Shown here piece after piece: positions 34,814-46,854 of a DNA stretch of 64,000 nt. The notes below the pieces were generated by a model, which was given only the letters and a program-made list of their open reading frames with translations, was not told where the DNA came from and did not search any database. Position numbers and translations under genes: made by a program. Positions within the stretch are counted from its first letter, which is position 1. Every line of letters begins with the position of its first letter. The DNA is from Paraspadella gotoi (Eukaryota > Chaetognatha): NCBI GenBank assembly GCA_051294375.1, contig CM119268.1, positions 21,596,010-21,660,009 of the forward strand, given 5' to 3'.

Positions 34814-37152
34814 ATAATTTTTTTATTAAAAGTAGCAAAAATGATATTGATTCTTGTATTGATTAGAAAATGCAGCAGATGATTTCAATTGATCCGTAGT
34901 CCAGCCCACTTCTGTTCAAATTTAATCAATTTTTAAGCAATATTGCATGTTAGACACAAAACATTCCCTGATGCTGATGAAGGCTTGTACATTAAAGCCG
35001 AAACATGTCGTCTAAACTTGTAATAAAAATCGTTGTTGAAACAAATTAAAAACGTCTTCTAGCAATATTGCAAAAAGTAGTTTTTTCGCTGAATTCCTCG
35101 ATAAGAAGTTACTTCCTTTAACCAGCGTAATGGTGAGGGGATTGAACGGTTGGTTTACTAGTAGTAGCTGTTCCCAGCCAAAAGGAACGAGCTGAGTTTT
35201 TACCAAGCTTTACGTAAGGTGAGTTTAGCATTCGCCACACCAGCAAAATTATTTGAATGTTTATTGAAAAAAGTATTCAGTACTGTATTTAGCGATGTTT
35301 CCTAAATATCTAATCTCAATTTCCCTGTCAATTCATAGACTGGAAATAATATTGAATTGCCCTCATCTCTTTTTTTGTCACACATCTAACATACAGCAAA
35401 TCGACATCACACAGCCATCTATGCGCCCTAAGTAACACTAGATAAAAGACTAAAGAGTTGATGGCAAAGAAATTAAACCTTATTGCAAAAAATTATGTTT
35501 AGGAATTAAAATAAAATTTGAAAATTAAAAAATCGATTTATTCATTGACTTGAAGGTAAGCTTGTTGGACTTATAAAGAAAATCATTAGTGTTGAGCAAA
35601 GTTTGAGCAAGTTTGAGCAAACAATTCGGGACCTTCTTACAATCATTAGCTGTAATTAATTAATTATTTTAGGTCTTTTAGCCGGATCTTTTTATTGCGG
35701 TAAATTCACTTACATCATATCAGAACATCAAATTATGCAAAAAAAAAGCACAATTTATCATAATTTGATGTTCTGACATGATCTAAGTGACTTACTGACA
35801 AGATTTTGGGTGGGACTGATGGACGGACAAAGTGAATCGTAGAGCGTAGATCGAATAAAAAAAAATATTGCAGTCAAATAAGACACATTATAATAATTTA
35901 AAGCAAGTAGTTTTAAAACTGTCTTTTAACTAAAGACCGTATTAAAAATGGGCTTCAACAAAGATGCAGATGCAGATGCAAAGATGGTATTATGTTATTA
36001 TAATACAGCAGTACTCATCAGGTTGAGTCTTTCTCATAAATAAGAATAAAATTATTTTTAAACATTTTATTTAATATAAACCTCTTATTAAAGCCTGGGT
36101 CTTATACCGTTTAGTGATTTAGTATTTCTTTTTTAACTTTTTTGCCCTGACCCCCTCTGCTTATGGAGAGTTTTCTACAAGCTATACTTTCTTCCTGTCT
36201 ACTCTCTAATTTAAACTCATTTTAGTTACACCGCGAGTTACTCGCGGAGCAACTCTTTAAGTCACTTTTCGGTCAGTCCATCTGTCGCTATGTCAGTCGG
36301 TTGGTCTGTCCCAACTTAACGTTAAAAATGCATATAATTTGCCTATAGTTGGTGCTCATTTGTTAAGACAGGAAAAAACCTCAAATCTATAGGACTGCTA
36401 GCGCCATCTTCTGGAAATAAAAGACAAAAGACAAAATTCCGATGCAGTGCTTGTCATAAATACATGGGTTAAGAAAGTTATGGTAGTCATGTCACGTCGT
36501 CATGTCATGTCATGTCATGTCACACAAACGTTGATAAGGCAGTCACTGCGGCGCAACACATTTGAATACCATTCTTGTTCTCTTTATCTCAATAGCCAAG
36601 CATGTGTTCTTGATGATTACTTTGAATGAAAAAGCTGACATTGCTGCATTGCCCAATATTTGATTATTTCATTTTCACAAAATCACAATGCTTTACTTCT
36701 TAGCAGCTAATAATTCTTAATTTTATGGTATTGTAATCTTGTAATGTTCTGGTCACAATTTTAACTTTTCACCTATGATTTTTTCTCCAGGTAGCAACAA
36801 TGTTGCCACGTTATCCCCCTCGTCCTTCGCAAATTAAATATTCACTGATGGAGAAAGATACTTTGACCCACGCGGGGCAACATTAAACAAATGGCTCAAA
36901 ACCCGGACACTTTTTGGCCAAGAGCTAAGCCTATGTCTGGCTTGGAACTCTAGTAAGATCAATTTAAAAAAATATATTATGATCATGAAGAAAATAAGTT
37001 TATCAACGGATTGTATAATAGCATGATTTCAATTATTATTGAAAAAAATTTACTTTTATTATTTGATCAGCAAGTACACTAAAGTAACTATATCTAATAC
37101 AAATAATAATATATTTATCTATTAAATTAGGATCATTTTGATTTAAATACAG
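34814..37152 (+). repeat. ~2.34 kb duplicated segment, copy 2
   Basis: It starts immediately after the LTR that ends at 34813 and stops immediately before the CAG/CCG-rich open frame. Indels against copy 1 include loss of one g and one c near 36853-36866 that break the candidate exon. Confidence 0.85.
34968..35025 (+). ncRNA. Hammerhead ribozyme-like in the duplicated segment, copy 2
   Basis: CTGATGA at 34974-34980, stem II GGCTT/AAGCC, then GAAACATGTC, a complete core. Upstream GTTAGAC and downstream GTCTAA can pair as an outer stem I, but with a long one-sided internal loop, so folding is less certain than for 196-248. Confidence 0.65.
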
Positions 37153-37239
37153 CGTGGCCGACGCCGTACAGAAACATTTTCTTGAAGGAGTCTCGACGTC
37201 TTTGGGCTTATCGAATGCTTCTGCCATGCAGCAGCAGCA

Positions 37240-37273
<34 letters not shown>

Positions 37274-37351
37274 GGATTTGCTTCTCCTGTCGTAGACTCT
37301 GCCGCATCGAGAGCTCCGCTCCCGGGTTCGATAGCACCACTTGCTTTTTAA
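37153..37351 (+). CDS. Gln/Pro-rich open frame with CAG/CCG repeat, possibly retroelement gag
   Basis: Directly after the duplicated segment ends with an acceptor-like tttaaatacag, an open frame reads VADAVQKHFLEGVSTSLGLS, then four Gln and eleven Pro from CAG and CCG repeats at 37227-37272, and stops at 37349. GC content is far above the neighbourhood. In the other copy of the duplication the DNA after the same boundary is unrelated. Since retropepsin sequence follows about 0.7 kb downstream, it could be the start of a gag region; that is inference. Confidence 0.35.
37227..37272 (+). repeat. CAG/CCG microsatellite
   Basis: Four CAG then about eleven CCG triplets, giving Gln4-Pro11 in the frame at 37153. 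It is unusually GC-rich for the window. Confidence 0.9.
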
Positions 37352-37911
37352 ATTTTTATTTTATTTTTTATTAGAGCGAATGGCGATGCTGTGATTGAAT
37401 TAAAAGAAATTTAATTAATTAAATTTATAGAAAGCCTAGCCGAAATACGGGTTGTATTGGTTTTGGCTGACTACACAAATTATTTAATGGCCTCGTCAAT
37501 TACGCGTGCGGAATGCGAAACTCGGTTTCTGATTTTGCGCGTGCCGCGGGACGTTTTGATCATGCGAGATGAAAGTGATTGATGAAAGTGAGAGTTTCCT
37601 TTTTACTCCCGGGGAAGCGGGGATGAGGAAGATCAAAGTAAATCGTTTACCGTAAAAAGGAAACTAAAATATACCGAATCGGCGTAAAAGAATGTATGGT
37701 GGAATTGTTTTGCTGAAAATAACATGGCAATGACTTGTCTGAAGAAACGATGCCTGTAGGCTAACAAAATGAAACAGGAAGAAAAGAAAATGAAAGAAAA
37801 AAATTCAAAGCAGTGGAACAGGCGTACAGCGACGACTATGAAAACTGCAACTTTTCGGACACTGAAATAGAAACTGAATGACTAGACAGCATAAACAAAA
37901 CAAAAGGGGCC

Positions 37912-38115
37912 CTGATAGAAAGTTTAGAAAGTGAGGTTAAAGTCCAACTTGATCAAGAAAAGCAGAAAATCTTGTTTTGAAATGCGGAGTGAGAGGAGCG
38001 ACACAGAGAAGTGATTTCCGGGTGATTTGTTTTGAGATTGATACTGGAAGTGATAGAACAGTGATGCCGAGAAATGAATGTTTGAGATTAAAATTAAACA
38101 TTACATTTTGAAATT
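37912..38115 (+). pseudogene. Decayed retroelement gag-pol junction with retropepsin active site
   Basis: One frame reads KCGVRGATQRSDFRVICFEI followed by DTGSDRTVMP (DTG codons at 38040-38048). D-T-G-S/A with a hydrophobic stretch ahead and V-M-P after it is the active-site signature of the aspartic protease of LTR retrotransposons and retroviruses. The frame upstream and downstream is broken by stops and frameshifts. It belongs with the Ty3/gypsy-like remains that follow. Confidence 0.65.
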
Positions 38116-40377
38116 AGCGACGTCAAAGAAATAATGGGAAATGGGTTTTGTGTCTCGAAATCTTAATGATTGTTAAATAATTATTTTTGCATATTACATG
38201 GAATGAATGTCCGATATTTAGGGAGTATTGTATGGGATACAATATAATTGTAACATTGATATGAAAAACGTGTTTTTCAATAAAAGGTAAAAAGGTACCT
38301 TATTCCGTTTCCCAAGAGAAAGCATATAGTAGCTGGACAGACCGCCTAAAAAACCGAAAATATAAAATTTTCTGTGAACTCCATGTTTTGTCGACTCTAG
38401 AGTAGTTTTTACTGGCTTAGTATAAGATATAACATAGTTGTCGTCTCAATACCGTCGACTTTAATGCCGCCGATCAATTATCGAGACAGTTTGGAACCGA
38501 AGCGATGAAAATTCAAAAAATGTCAGATGTTCTAAAAAATATTTTTTTTCGTTATATTTTTGTTATTAGAAATTTCATAGGGTGAGGTTTAATCCCTACT
38601 CTAAAGAATACCTTTTCTCTGAGGAAAACGAAATGAAATGAATTTATTTTTGAAAGGGAAAACGAGGGCCTTGGTAAAAATATACTAAAAATCTATAAAT
38701 ATAATTCAAATGAGTCATGAAATCTCCCTTAAGAATCTTTTGGGCCCTGGATCTGAGGTGGAATCCGCTGCACTACCTCAGGGTTGAAACTCAAGAAGCA
38801 AACGAATCCGCCTGCAGGATGGCAGTGTACAAAGGTAAAGGGTTTGTGAGAGTGTTCCAAAAGGTAAAGGTTTGCGAAGGTTTCAAAGGTAAAGGTTCGA
38901 GAGGTTTCCAAAGGTAAAGGTTGTTGCGAGAAGGTTATCAAAAGGAAAGGTGCGAGAGTGTTTTAAATTTGTAAATTGTTTAATTTTAATTTAATTGAAT
39001 TGGTGTAAGTGTAAATCGGAGCATTGCTCCTGCTGCTGAATTTGTTTATTTTCTCAACTAAATAATTCGAAAAAAAATGTACTATAGTAAATTAACATCG
39101 ACCGATGTTTATTAGCAAATAAACCGAAGCTTGAAATAAAAAGAAAATCGATTCGAAATATAGAATTGCCGAAGGCTTTCGCAAATAGGGAGCGAAAGAT
39201 TCTCCAAATTTCAAAAACGACTTGACCGAGATAAAAAGTGGAAATCTTGGATCACTGGACGACGAATCTTCGCCAAATGAAGAGCGACGCTCTAACAATT
39301 AGAGTCGCACGACTGAACGATTACGACATATTTCCTGCTTTTTATATATAAATATTATTTTTTTTGCTATGTTTTTTCAATTATTGAAGGAAAAAACGGA
39401 AATGTAGAAAATCAATACTATTAGATACCTAAGCAGCTGGATCGAAATGGCCGAAGAAAGTACAACACACGATTATGGACATTGTAACTACAAACCGTTT
39501 TTAAAATATATCGACAATGTTAACTTTACCGCCTGAAATGCGCGACGAATACGGAGAAATCAGAAACTGTCAAATTTTGGTGTGAAGTTACACATAAAAC
39601 CGACGGGAAGGAGAAACCATCGACTAAAAGCGTTTCACCGAGACAAAGTACTTCATGTCGATTTGCTGGCGTCCGATAGCAAACCCGAAAAGGATAAATA
39701 TATATTCTTTACAGTAGAGAATCTATTCTTTAATACCGATAAAATCTACTTCGCTGAAAGATGTCGCTCAATGCCTTTTAAAGATATTATGAATCTCAGG
39801 AATTTGGATTGACGTTTCGATCGATGGAACAATGAGTGACTCAACGAAAATCGAAATCGAAACGATTGAAAGAAAACGGAGTACAAGTACAACAAAGTTA
39901 CGTACGTCAGTGAGCATCAACTGTATCTCGGAACGATTAAATTAAATCTGTCTGATTCAAATTTTAAATGGTTAGATAAAAACCCGAACTTACGAAAGTG
40001 GTATCCGACATTTTGAAGAATGAACTCTCCATAAACATGAGTCCTTGCGTCTCGTAAGCGGGAAACATTCCAGGTAAGCACCGGAAATACGCGATGAAGA
40101 TTTGTGGAGAAGAGTGGAACCGAGATTGTATAAAGTACAAAGTATACTGATAATACTAAAATATTTACTGCCCTACATTTGTCAATTTATTCGTTCTCAT
40201 TTATCAAGGAAACGGCTAGGCAAGTCATATTAAAATTAAATGGATTAATATGCCTAAAATCGATCAGTGAAAACAGTTTAATAACTAAAGTCTTCGCTAT
40301 GACGAATTTAGTAACATTTATAATTTGACAGCACTTACGGCGACGTTTTGAAAGTAAAACAACAACCGGTGAAGCAA

Positions 40378-40378
40378 G

Positions 40379-40447
<69 letters not shown>

Positions 40448-40452
40448 AAAAG
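40378..40452 (+). repeat. GA microsatellite, ~70 bp
   Basis: Near-pure (GA)n within retroelement copy 2; the corresponding place in copy 1 (30780-30815) has a shorter GA-rich run. Similar runs at 281-300, 2177-2200, 14192-14250 and 22087-22122 usually lie next to hammerhead repeats or repeat ends. Confidence 0.9.
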
Positions 40453-42010
40453 CGACGATCGTAAGTCGCCTCACTCGTTTATTCGATTTCTGGAGATCCA
40501 ATGCTAATTAACTGAATTATAACATACAGATCTATAATGAAAATGTAATTGTGATGAACGAGTCAACCTGTGAAAAGTTGGACAAATTTATTGAGATAAA
40601 TTGAATTATTGAAATTCAAAATTGCCTAACCTAAACCTCCAAGCATTGAGCGCAACTGGACGTTTTTCTTACTCTTGTGCGATGATGAGCAGAGTACAAG
40701 GAACCGACAAACGATACTTGGAACTTGACGACCTGAAACCATAATTTGTTTTGCACCCTTTACTTCACAAAATAACCTGTTTGCACGAATCTGTATTGCA
40801 CCTTTCATTCGACCAAAAATTGATTTTTGCATGTTTTCGCACTGAGAATTAATTGCAACCTCTCTTACCGACACAACGACAGACATTGAGGGCGACAATG
40901 CCAATGAGCAATGCCAACATGACAATTGAAATGCAACAAGAACGACCAAAGTAAAGATTAGAATGGTCAGGCTGACAAATGCCGAAAACCTGATGTGAAT
41001 GGGAATGGAACATGATTTATATTGTCCAGCCGAGTTGTGAGCAGACTAGAACGAAACATTTCCTGCCTTAGGTAACGAAATTCCTTACCAAATTAATATT
41101 TTATATTTTAACTTTAACAAAAAACCCGCACTTGCAAAAAGAATCCTTACTTAAGGTCTGAGTCCTTACCCTTTTAACACCGTTAAAAGGACATTTCGGC
41201 TCTCGCACTCTCAGCAAACTGAGTTGCCGTCAACGTTTTGAATTTAAATTAAAAATATGAAAACGTTATAACTTTTGAAATTGATGTACTAATTATAATT
41301 TTGCGCACCTTTAAAGAGGATAATAAACTGATTCCGTTACACTCCATTTTGGGGTTAGACAATAAGGAAGAGCAGAAATGAGTTTTCCTTTATGATGTAA
41401 ATGGACAAATAGAATCGAGTAAAAATTTTTTCGTTGATTGTGAAAAAATATCGAAAAAAATTGATGAAATGAATGAACATTTTTGGGCCGTGAAGACTGC
41501 CATATGGTGGAAAAGTTGGTGATGTTTGTTACATTATGGTTCTCAAATAATAAAATATAATTATTACCATTTAGTTCCGAATGTTGCCGGGCAGTTAACT
41601 TATNNNNNNNNNNNNNNNNNNNNNNNNNNNNNNNNNNNNNNNNNNNNNNNNNNNNNNNNNNNNNNNNNNNNNNNNNNNNNNNNNNNNNNNNNNNNNNNNN
41701 NNNGAAGAGAGAGAATGAGAGCTCGGTCTCGTTGCTTCAAAATCATTCGATTCTGCTGATTGTAACAATGGAAGCGATTCGTATTAACTTAAAAATTCAA
41801 TTTCGATAGATTGACTTGGTATTTTATTGATGTTTTAATTCTTTAATATATGAACTTATGAACTCAACGAACGTTCCACGACACCAGAATACTTCAACAA
41901 GAGGAATTGTCACTGTCGATGGAATCATGCTGATGAGGACCAATAACAATTTATAAAGTAATGGTCATCTGTATAAACTTGTAAAGAAAACTTATCTATA
42001 ACCTAGGTGA

Positions 42011-42660
42011 GCAAGGTGACACACGCACAGCCCCGCAGCTAAAAACACATCGTCACTTGCAAACTTCCGTTGAAGATCTCTTTTATCGGAAAAGATTTTT
42101 TCTGTAGTACAACCCTAAATCATTTACATACTATCACATTCCATATTGATTGGTCTAATACTTGGCTTGCCAATGACCTTTACACATCGTCTTTCATTGC
42201 ACATTTTTTTCATTTTCTTTTTGTCTAACTAATGAACATTTTAAAAGACCTTTATATACAAAGAATCAATATTAAATATCTTCTTAAATATATTGGAAGA
42301 AAATGACATATTTAAGAATATGAAAATAAGCTAACCGCACTAACCAAGCCAGCTTTAGTTTAATCAGGATAACAAATTAAAATATAAAATCCCTAAAATA
42401 TATATTTTTTTATAACGATCTCAACCAATTATTGTTGGTGGAAGCCCTGCACTCCACATCGCAGCCACAGTAATCAAAACCCAAGAACATGACCAAATCG
42501 GATCAACGACTCGAGTAAAATTCGCCGGAAGCAGAATGAACTCTGCTCATTGCCAGGAAACAAATGGCACAGCCAATGACAGATGGGGCTTCCGATCCAC
42601 CGAGGACTTTTATCCTTACCTTCTTGACCCGATGGAACTGTAATAAATTGGCAACTAAGT
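42011..42660. other. Nothing recognised
   Basis: Low-complexity AT-rich sequence after the end of retroelement copy 2, up to the tRNA-related unit. Confidence 0.5.
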
Positions 42661-42777
42661 TTTGTATCTGCACTTCACTCTGCCCTGGAAATTGACCACC
42701 GTCTTGTTTCTGCTCTATATTCTAATAATAAATCCGCCACACTTTGGGTTTCACTATTCGATCCTCGTCTACTTACC

Positions 42778-42900
42778 TAAATGCGGTGGCAGTGGTGGGA
42801 TTCGAACCCACGGCCTTCCAGAGAGACCAATGATTCCCCCGTTTCCAATCAACAAATCAGCGCAGGAGACCCTCGATCAACAATACCTGATGCGCTCCTC
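42778..42900 (-). repeat. tRNA-derived fragment (Ser/Leu-like T-arm)
   Basis: On the minus strand the T-arm GTGGGTTCGAATCCCACC with following CTGCCA and a preceding ggtctctctggaaggcc variable-arm-like stretch resembles the 3' half of a Ser or Leu tRNA. The 5' acceptor strand expected to pair with it was not found. The plus-strand translation GGIRTHG is the usual false protein over such sequence. A GC-rich body extends to about 43170. Confidence 0.5.
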
Positions 42901-43170
42901 ACCTACAGCAACTCAGTCCCTCTCTCTGTGGACTGAGCTTCGCCAAAACGAGGCTGCAGGGGCGAGAACCAGGAAGTCCAGCACCCTGCCGCCAACGGCA
43001 GCACGGATGGACAATCGCCTACCTCGCCAGAAGAGGCGCCAAGTCAGCAGGCGCCCTAAACCGCCTACGGGCACATTACGAGTGGCGTTGGAATCTTTCC
43101 GAAAGGCCACCCTCCCTGACCGGCGCAGCAGCGATCACCTTGACGCGCACTGTCAGCTCACAGTCCCCTG

Positions 43171-45184
43171 ACACGCCATTGACCTTGGTTGGAAACGCTT
43201 TTGGTCAAATCTTTGGTCTCTCTCTTCTCTCTCCTCTCCATAATCTCTGATTAAAACTTGGCATACTGTGTGCTAGATCTGGCAATAATTTCAGACCGCT
43301 TAGGCCAGTAAAAAATTATCTTGGCATAATTGCTACAAACTGGCATAATCACTTCTTCATCCATTCCAGAATCTTGAAAAAATTGCACTTTTTTCAAAAG
43401 AAGCGCCCCTTGCCTGCGGCTCCTGAAGCAGCGAATTCAAACACACGCACAAAACTGCATCTCTTGCTGGAATGCCATCGTCACTCCTTTTGACGGGTAA
43501 GCGCGACAAAATTCATAATTTTAATTGGAACAGCATTAAACTTATCCATTATTGGGTATTAATTATTGTGTTAAAATATTTCTTGTTGCACCAAAATGTT
43601 CTGAACGCCACGAGCTCAATTCGCTAATTAATTTATCATATTGCCTATCATACAGTCCAAAATTTTTTTTGATATTTAGCTTTTTTATGATCTCTGCACT
43701 AGAGCTTCAAAAAGTACAGCACACAAACCTATAATTACACCACTTTCTTACAAATTTTGATGCTTCTCTATTACTAAACCAATTAGCCTACGTAACACCA
43801 AACCTGCTATAAAACTCATCCGGATGACGATGATTGATGATGAATTTTTTTAAGGTTTTTCCTCAATTTAACAGCCTTACTCATCAGAAATATCGAAAAA
43901 GGATTATCACTTCTGTGTAGTTAACTTTCATCACTACTTGCCAACATCTGCTTTAAGAAGTGTCTCGCCTCTCACCATTGCTAATAGCTTCCTCCATCGT
44001 TCATATTATCAGTCATCGTTTTTGTGATCGATCCTGACTAGGCCTCTGGTTAAAACTTAGCATACAGTGTGCGCATATCTGCCAAATTTCAGACCGTTAC
44101 AGTAAAAAAATTATTAGGCAATAGCATACAATCTGCCATATTCAAAATATGAAAAAATTAAGGTTTTTCCATTCACACGTTTTGGACAAAGTAACCGAAC
44201 AAACACTTCCTCTGGCAATCACTGAATCTGTATTAAATATGCTATAAACTTTTTTATTATTTATTTCTTTGATAACAAACTTGTTAATTGATTGTTAAGT
44301 GTCATCTTCACTGCCCGACGCTAGTTTCGACTATAGAAAAACATTGATCTTGTAGGAAACAGCTGCACACTCTTTATTTAGACCATCGCATTCAACCCAT
44401 TTAGCTCGGTTCATTATCTCACGGCAGCAAATCCTCGCGTGGTGAGGCTAAAAAAAACAAAATCTTCACCAAATAAGAAGGTGCAGAGGCAAGACGGAGC
44501 CGAGCCTCAGAGCAGCAGACGAGAGAGAGGACAGAAGAGAGCAAACTTTCAACCAACCATTAAATATAAAAACATTTTTCAAAAAGAGTTATATTCTCTT
44601 CTATAAATTTTACTGCGATCCAAAATCTGCGCCAAAAAAATCTTAAGAAAAAACTATTTTCAATTTTAACATTATCTAGCATTAATACTCAGCTCATAAA
44701 TCATGCCGCCTACTGCGTAACATATGTACAAATTTATCTATCACATTTCCTCTCCTTTATACACTCAACTTTTATTAGTATAATATTGTAACGTTCCTAC
44801 ACTTGTTAGATATTTTTATTAAGTTTTAAATTTTAGAAATTTACTACACCTATGTGTAGTTCTGTAATACTAAAATAGCAATGGTAAAGCAAACTTTAAA
44901 AAGTGCATTACAAGTGCAAGACACTAAGGCGTCAGTTGGTTGGATCTTACCCCTTTTACAGGACTTGACTGGTTATATGGCTCTTTGCTTAAGCAATTCA
45001 CAAAAAGTCTTATTTTTTTCGTCTTTTTTGTTTTTATCTGTCTAAATGATTATCTAATTATCTAATAATAATCATTTCTCTTTCCTCTTGTAACCGTTTT
45101 GCATTAAATTAGCTAAAAGATAATTTGGCATAATATTTAACATAGTAAAAAAAATAGCCATTTTCAGCATAATTTGGGCGATAT
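43171..45184. other. Repeat-rich spacer
   Basis: It holds a direct repeat of about 90 bases (43250-43345 and 44045-44130, both with catac-gtgtgc and atttcagaccg), a block at 43395-43470 that recurs inverted at 56935-57013, and the F-family fragment at 44565. No gene seen. Confidence 0.5.
44565..44872 (+). mobile_element. F-family fragment
   Basis: The stretch aacatttttcaaaaagagttatat...gatccaaaatctgc...aacatt...cctactgc...tagaaatttactacacc follows the right half of 17105-17713, with diverged bases. Confidence 0.5.
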
Positions 45185-45500
45185 CTAGCGCACATTTTTT
45201 CTGTAGAGGCTTAATTCTTTCTCTCGCTGAGTCACCCAGCAAGCCAGAATTTTTTGTTGCAAAAGTAGTGTTGGGAAAAAAAGACCCTAATCCCAAACCC
45301 TAATCCCAATCCTAATATCTATCCCCTAAACTAACCTTATCCCTAACCGAAACTCTAAACAATTAATCCATCGTTCAAATAATCGTCATCATTTTTGTCG
45401 ATCCCTATCCTGACTCTGAGTCATCCAGCCAAAGAGAGAGAGCGAGCGAGAGAGATTCGCTGCTCCGTCGGCAAGGGGGCTTCGATGATTGAAAAGGCCC
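45185..45500 (+). repeat. Q-family repeat with degenerate telomere-like tract
   Basis: The order is gaggcttaattctttctctc, agccagaattttttgttgca, a run of imperfect CCCTAA units at 45280-45360, aacaattaatccatcgttca, tgactctgagtcatccagcc, gagagagcgagcgagag, and gctccgtcggcaaggg. The same order in reverse is at 56545-56870. Confidence 0.6.
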
Positions 45501-45507
45501 CTGATTC

Positions 45508-45546
45508 TTAGTCGGATCTGCTTATCAACTGCTCAAACTTGTTTTC
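45508..45546 (+). mobile_element. P-family deletion derivative, ~39 bp
   Basis: The stretch ttAGTCGGATCTGCTTATCA is followed directly by actgctcaaacttgttt, which joins the first ~20 bases to the last ~17 bases of the P family with the whole interior missing. It lies 300 bases from a full-length copy. Confidence 0.5.
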
Positions 45547-45840
45547 TATATATAGTAATATAATATTTTCAATTAGGCTAGTACCCTCAGAAGAAAGCAT
45601 TTTTGACAAAAGATATTTTAATACCGTAATCTATGCTCATGATAGATTATTTTAACGTTGTATACATCAGCATTTAAATTTCATCGTCTATGGCTAATCT
45701 TCGATGAGCAGATCCGACTAAAAACGCAAGTTGGACAGACCGACAGACAAATGGACAGAAAAGTGACTTACCTAGTTGCTCAGCGAGTACTCGCGGCGGA
45801 AGAAAAAAATATAAAGGATAACCTACTCTCTATTATATTA

Positions 45841-46630
45841 ATTTTTAGTCGGATCTGCTTATAAGCAGATCCCGACTCTGTAATTCACTTTGTCGGTCCG
45901 CCCTCTCAATCTTGTCGGGCATTCACTTATATCATGTCAGAACATCGAATTATGATAAATTATACAAAAAAAACGATGTCGTCCGTCCGTCCGTCTGTCC
46001 GTCCGTCCATCCCACATTAGCAAAAAAATCCAATTGCTCGTGATTGGATGGATAAATTGGAATGAAATTTTGTGTGTAGGTAGGGAAGCGTGTGATTAAG
46101 CTGGATATGAAGTTTCGATGAAATCGTGCGAGTGGAAATGAGTTTAAATGGAAAAAAAATATATTTTACTATTTGAACGTCAATTACTCATGAGTGGATG
46201 GAGCGATTGACTTGAAATTTTGTATGTGTGATTAAGCTGGAAATCAAGTTTCGATGGAATCGTTTGAGTGGAAATGAGTTTAAATGGAAGAAAAAACCTG
46301 TTTCACTAATTGATTATATTTTTTTTCTTTTTATATTAAATGTAAATGCAAGATGTATTAATTAAACAAATAATTAATCAGTTAATTAATCAATTAGTCA
46401 ATTAATTAATAATTAATTAATTAATCAATCAAATATTCAATCAATAAATTTATTTAGTTATCTATTAATAAATTATACAATAATCAATTTATTTATAAAT
46501 TAATTAATTATTTAATCAATCAATCAATTTATTAATTAAATTATTATTTTAGTTTATACAGTTTGTATTAATTAATTAATTACCACTAATGATCGTTGAC
46601 AGATCCGACATTGTTTGCTCAAACTTGTTT
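45841..46630 (+). mobile_element. P-family element, full-length
   Basis: Same organisation as 19306-20110, from atttttAGTCGGATCTGC to CAGATCCGACATTG...acttgttt. It ends about 70 bases upstream of the 46698 exon of the PDE-like gene, so it lies in the intron right before the splice site. Confidence 0.7.
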
Positions 46631-46697
46631 ATAAATAACAACCAGACGGATTTAAATGAGCAGAATTAAAAAAATTTTCTTCTTTTTTATTTTTAAG

Positions 46698-46854
46698 GTT
46701 AGATTCAGAATCAAGGAAATTTCCACTAAGTATTCGGCTGCTACAATTCTTCAGCCATCGTCATCCAAAATTATTTAACAAAGCCATTAAAGAAACTGAT
46801 AACTGGGTTGTTGACGAAAGTACCTCTCCAAGAGATATGCTGTTGATCAAAAGG
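46698..46854 (+). CDS. Copy A exon: N-terminal segment before GAF-A
   Basis: The acceptor is tatttttaag and the donor AAAAG|GTGGTG. The exon starts with one base that completes a codon and reads LDSESRKFPLSIRLLQFFSH onward to MLLIK with two bases left. Exon 2 of copies A and B ends with CG, which needs exactly one base, so CG|G gives Arg and the join is in phase. The FFSHRHPKLFN stretch resembles the short helical segment ahead of GAF-A in PDE5-like proteins. This is by-eye similarity only. The exon lies about 70 bases after a P-family repeat. Confidence 0.6.

Larger units (their letters stand above)
37600..42010 (+). mobile_element. Decayed LTR retroelement remains, copy 2
   Basis: This is the second copy of the element described at 28.0-32.4 kb. 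It carries the DTGS protease site at 38040, the gggccctggatctga block near 38741, the GA microsatellite at 40378-40452, and a 100 base gap at 41604-41703. It differs from copy 1 largely by single-base insertions, often in homopolymers, which suggests raw-read error on top of decay. The block matching 28.01-28.28 kb lies at the far end here, so the two copies are permuted. Confidence 0.6.

Noticed and set aside
42662-43171. 169-codon frame containing GGIRTHGLPERP as a protein
   Set aside because: That peptide is the typical false translation of a reverse-oriented tRNA T-arm, and a tRNA-derived sequence is present on the other strand.
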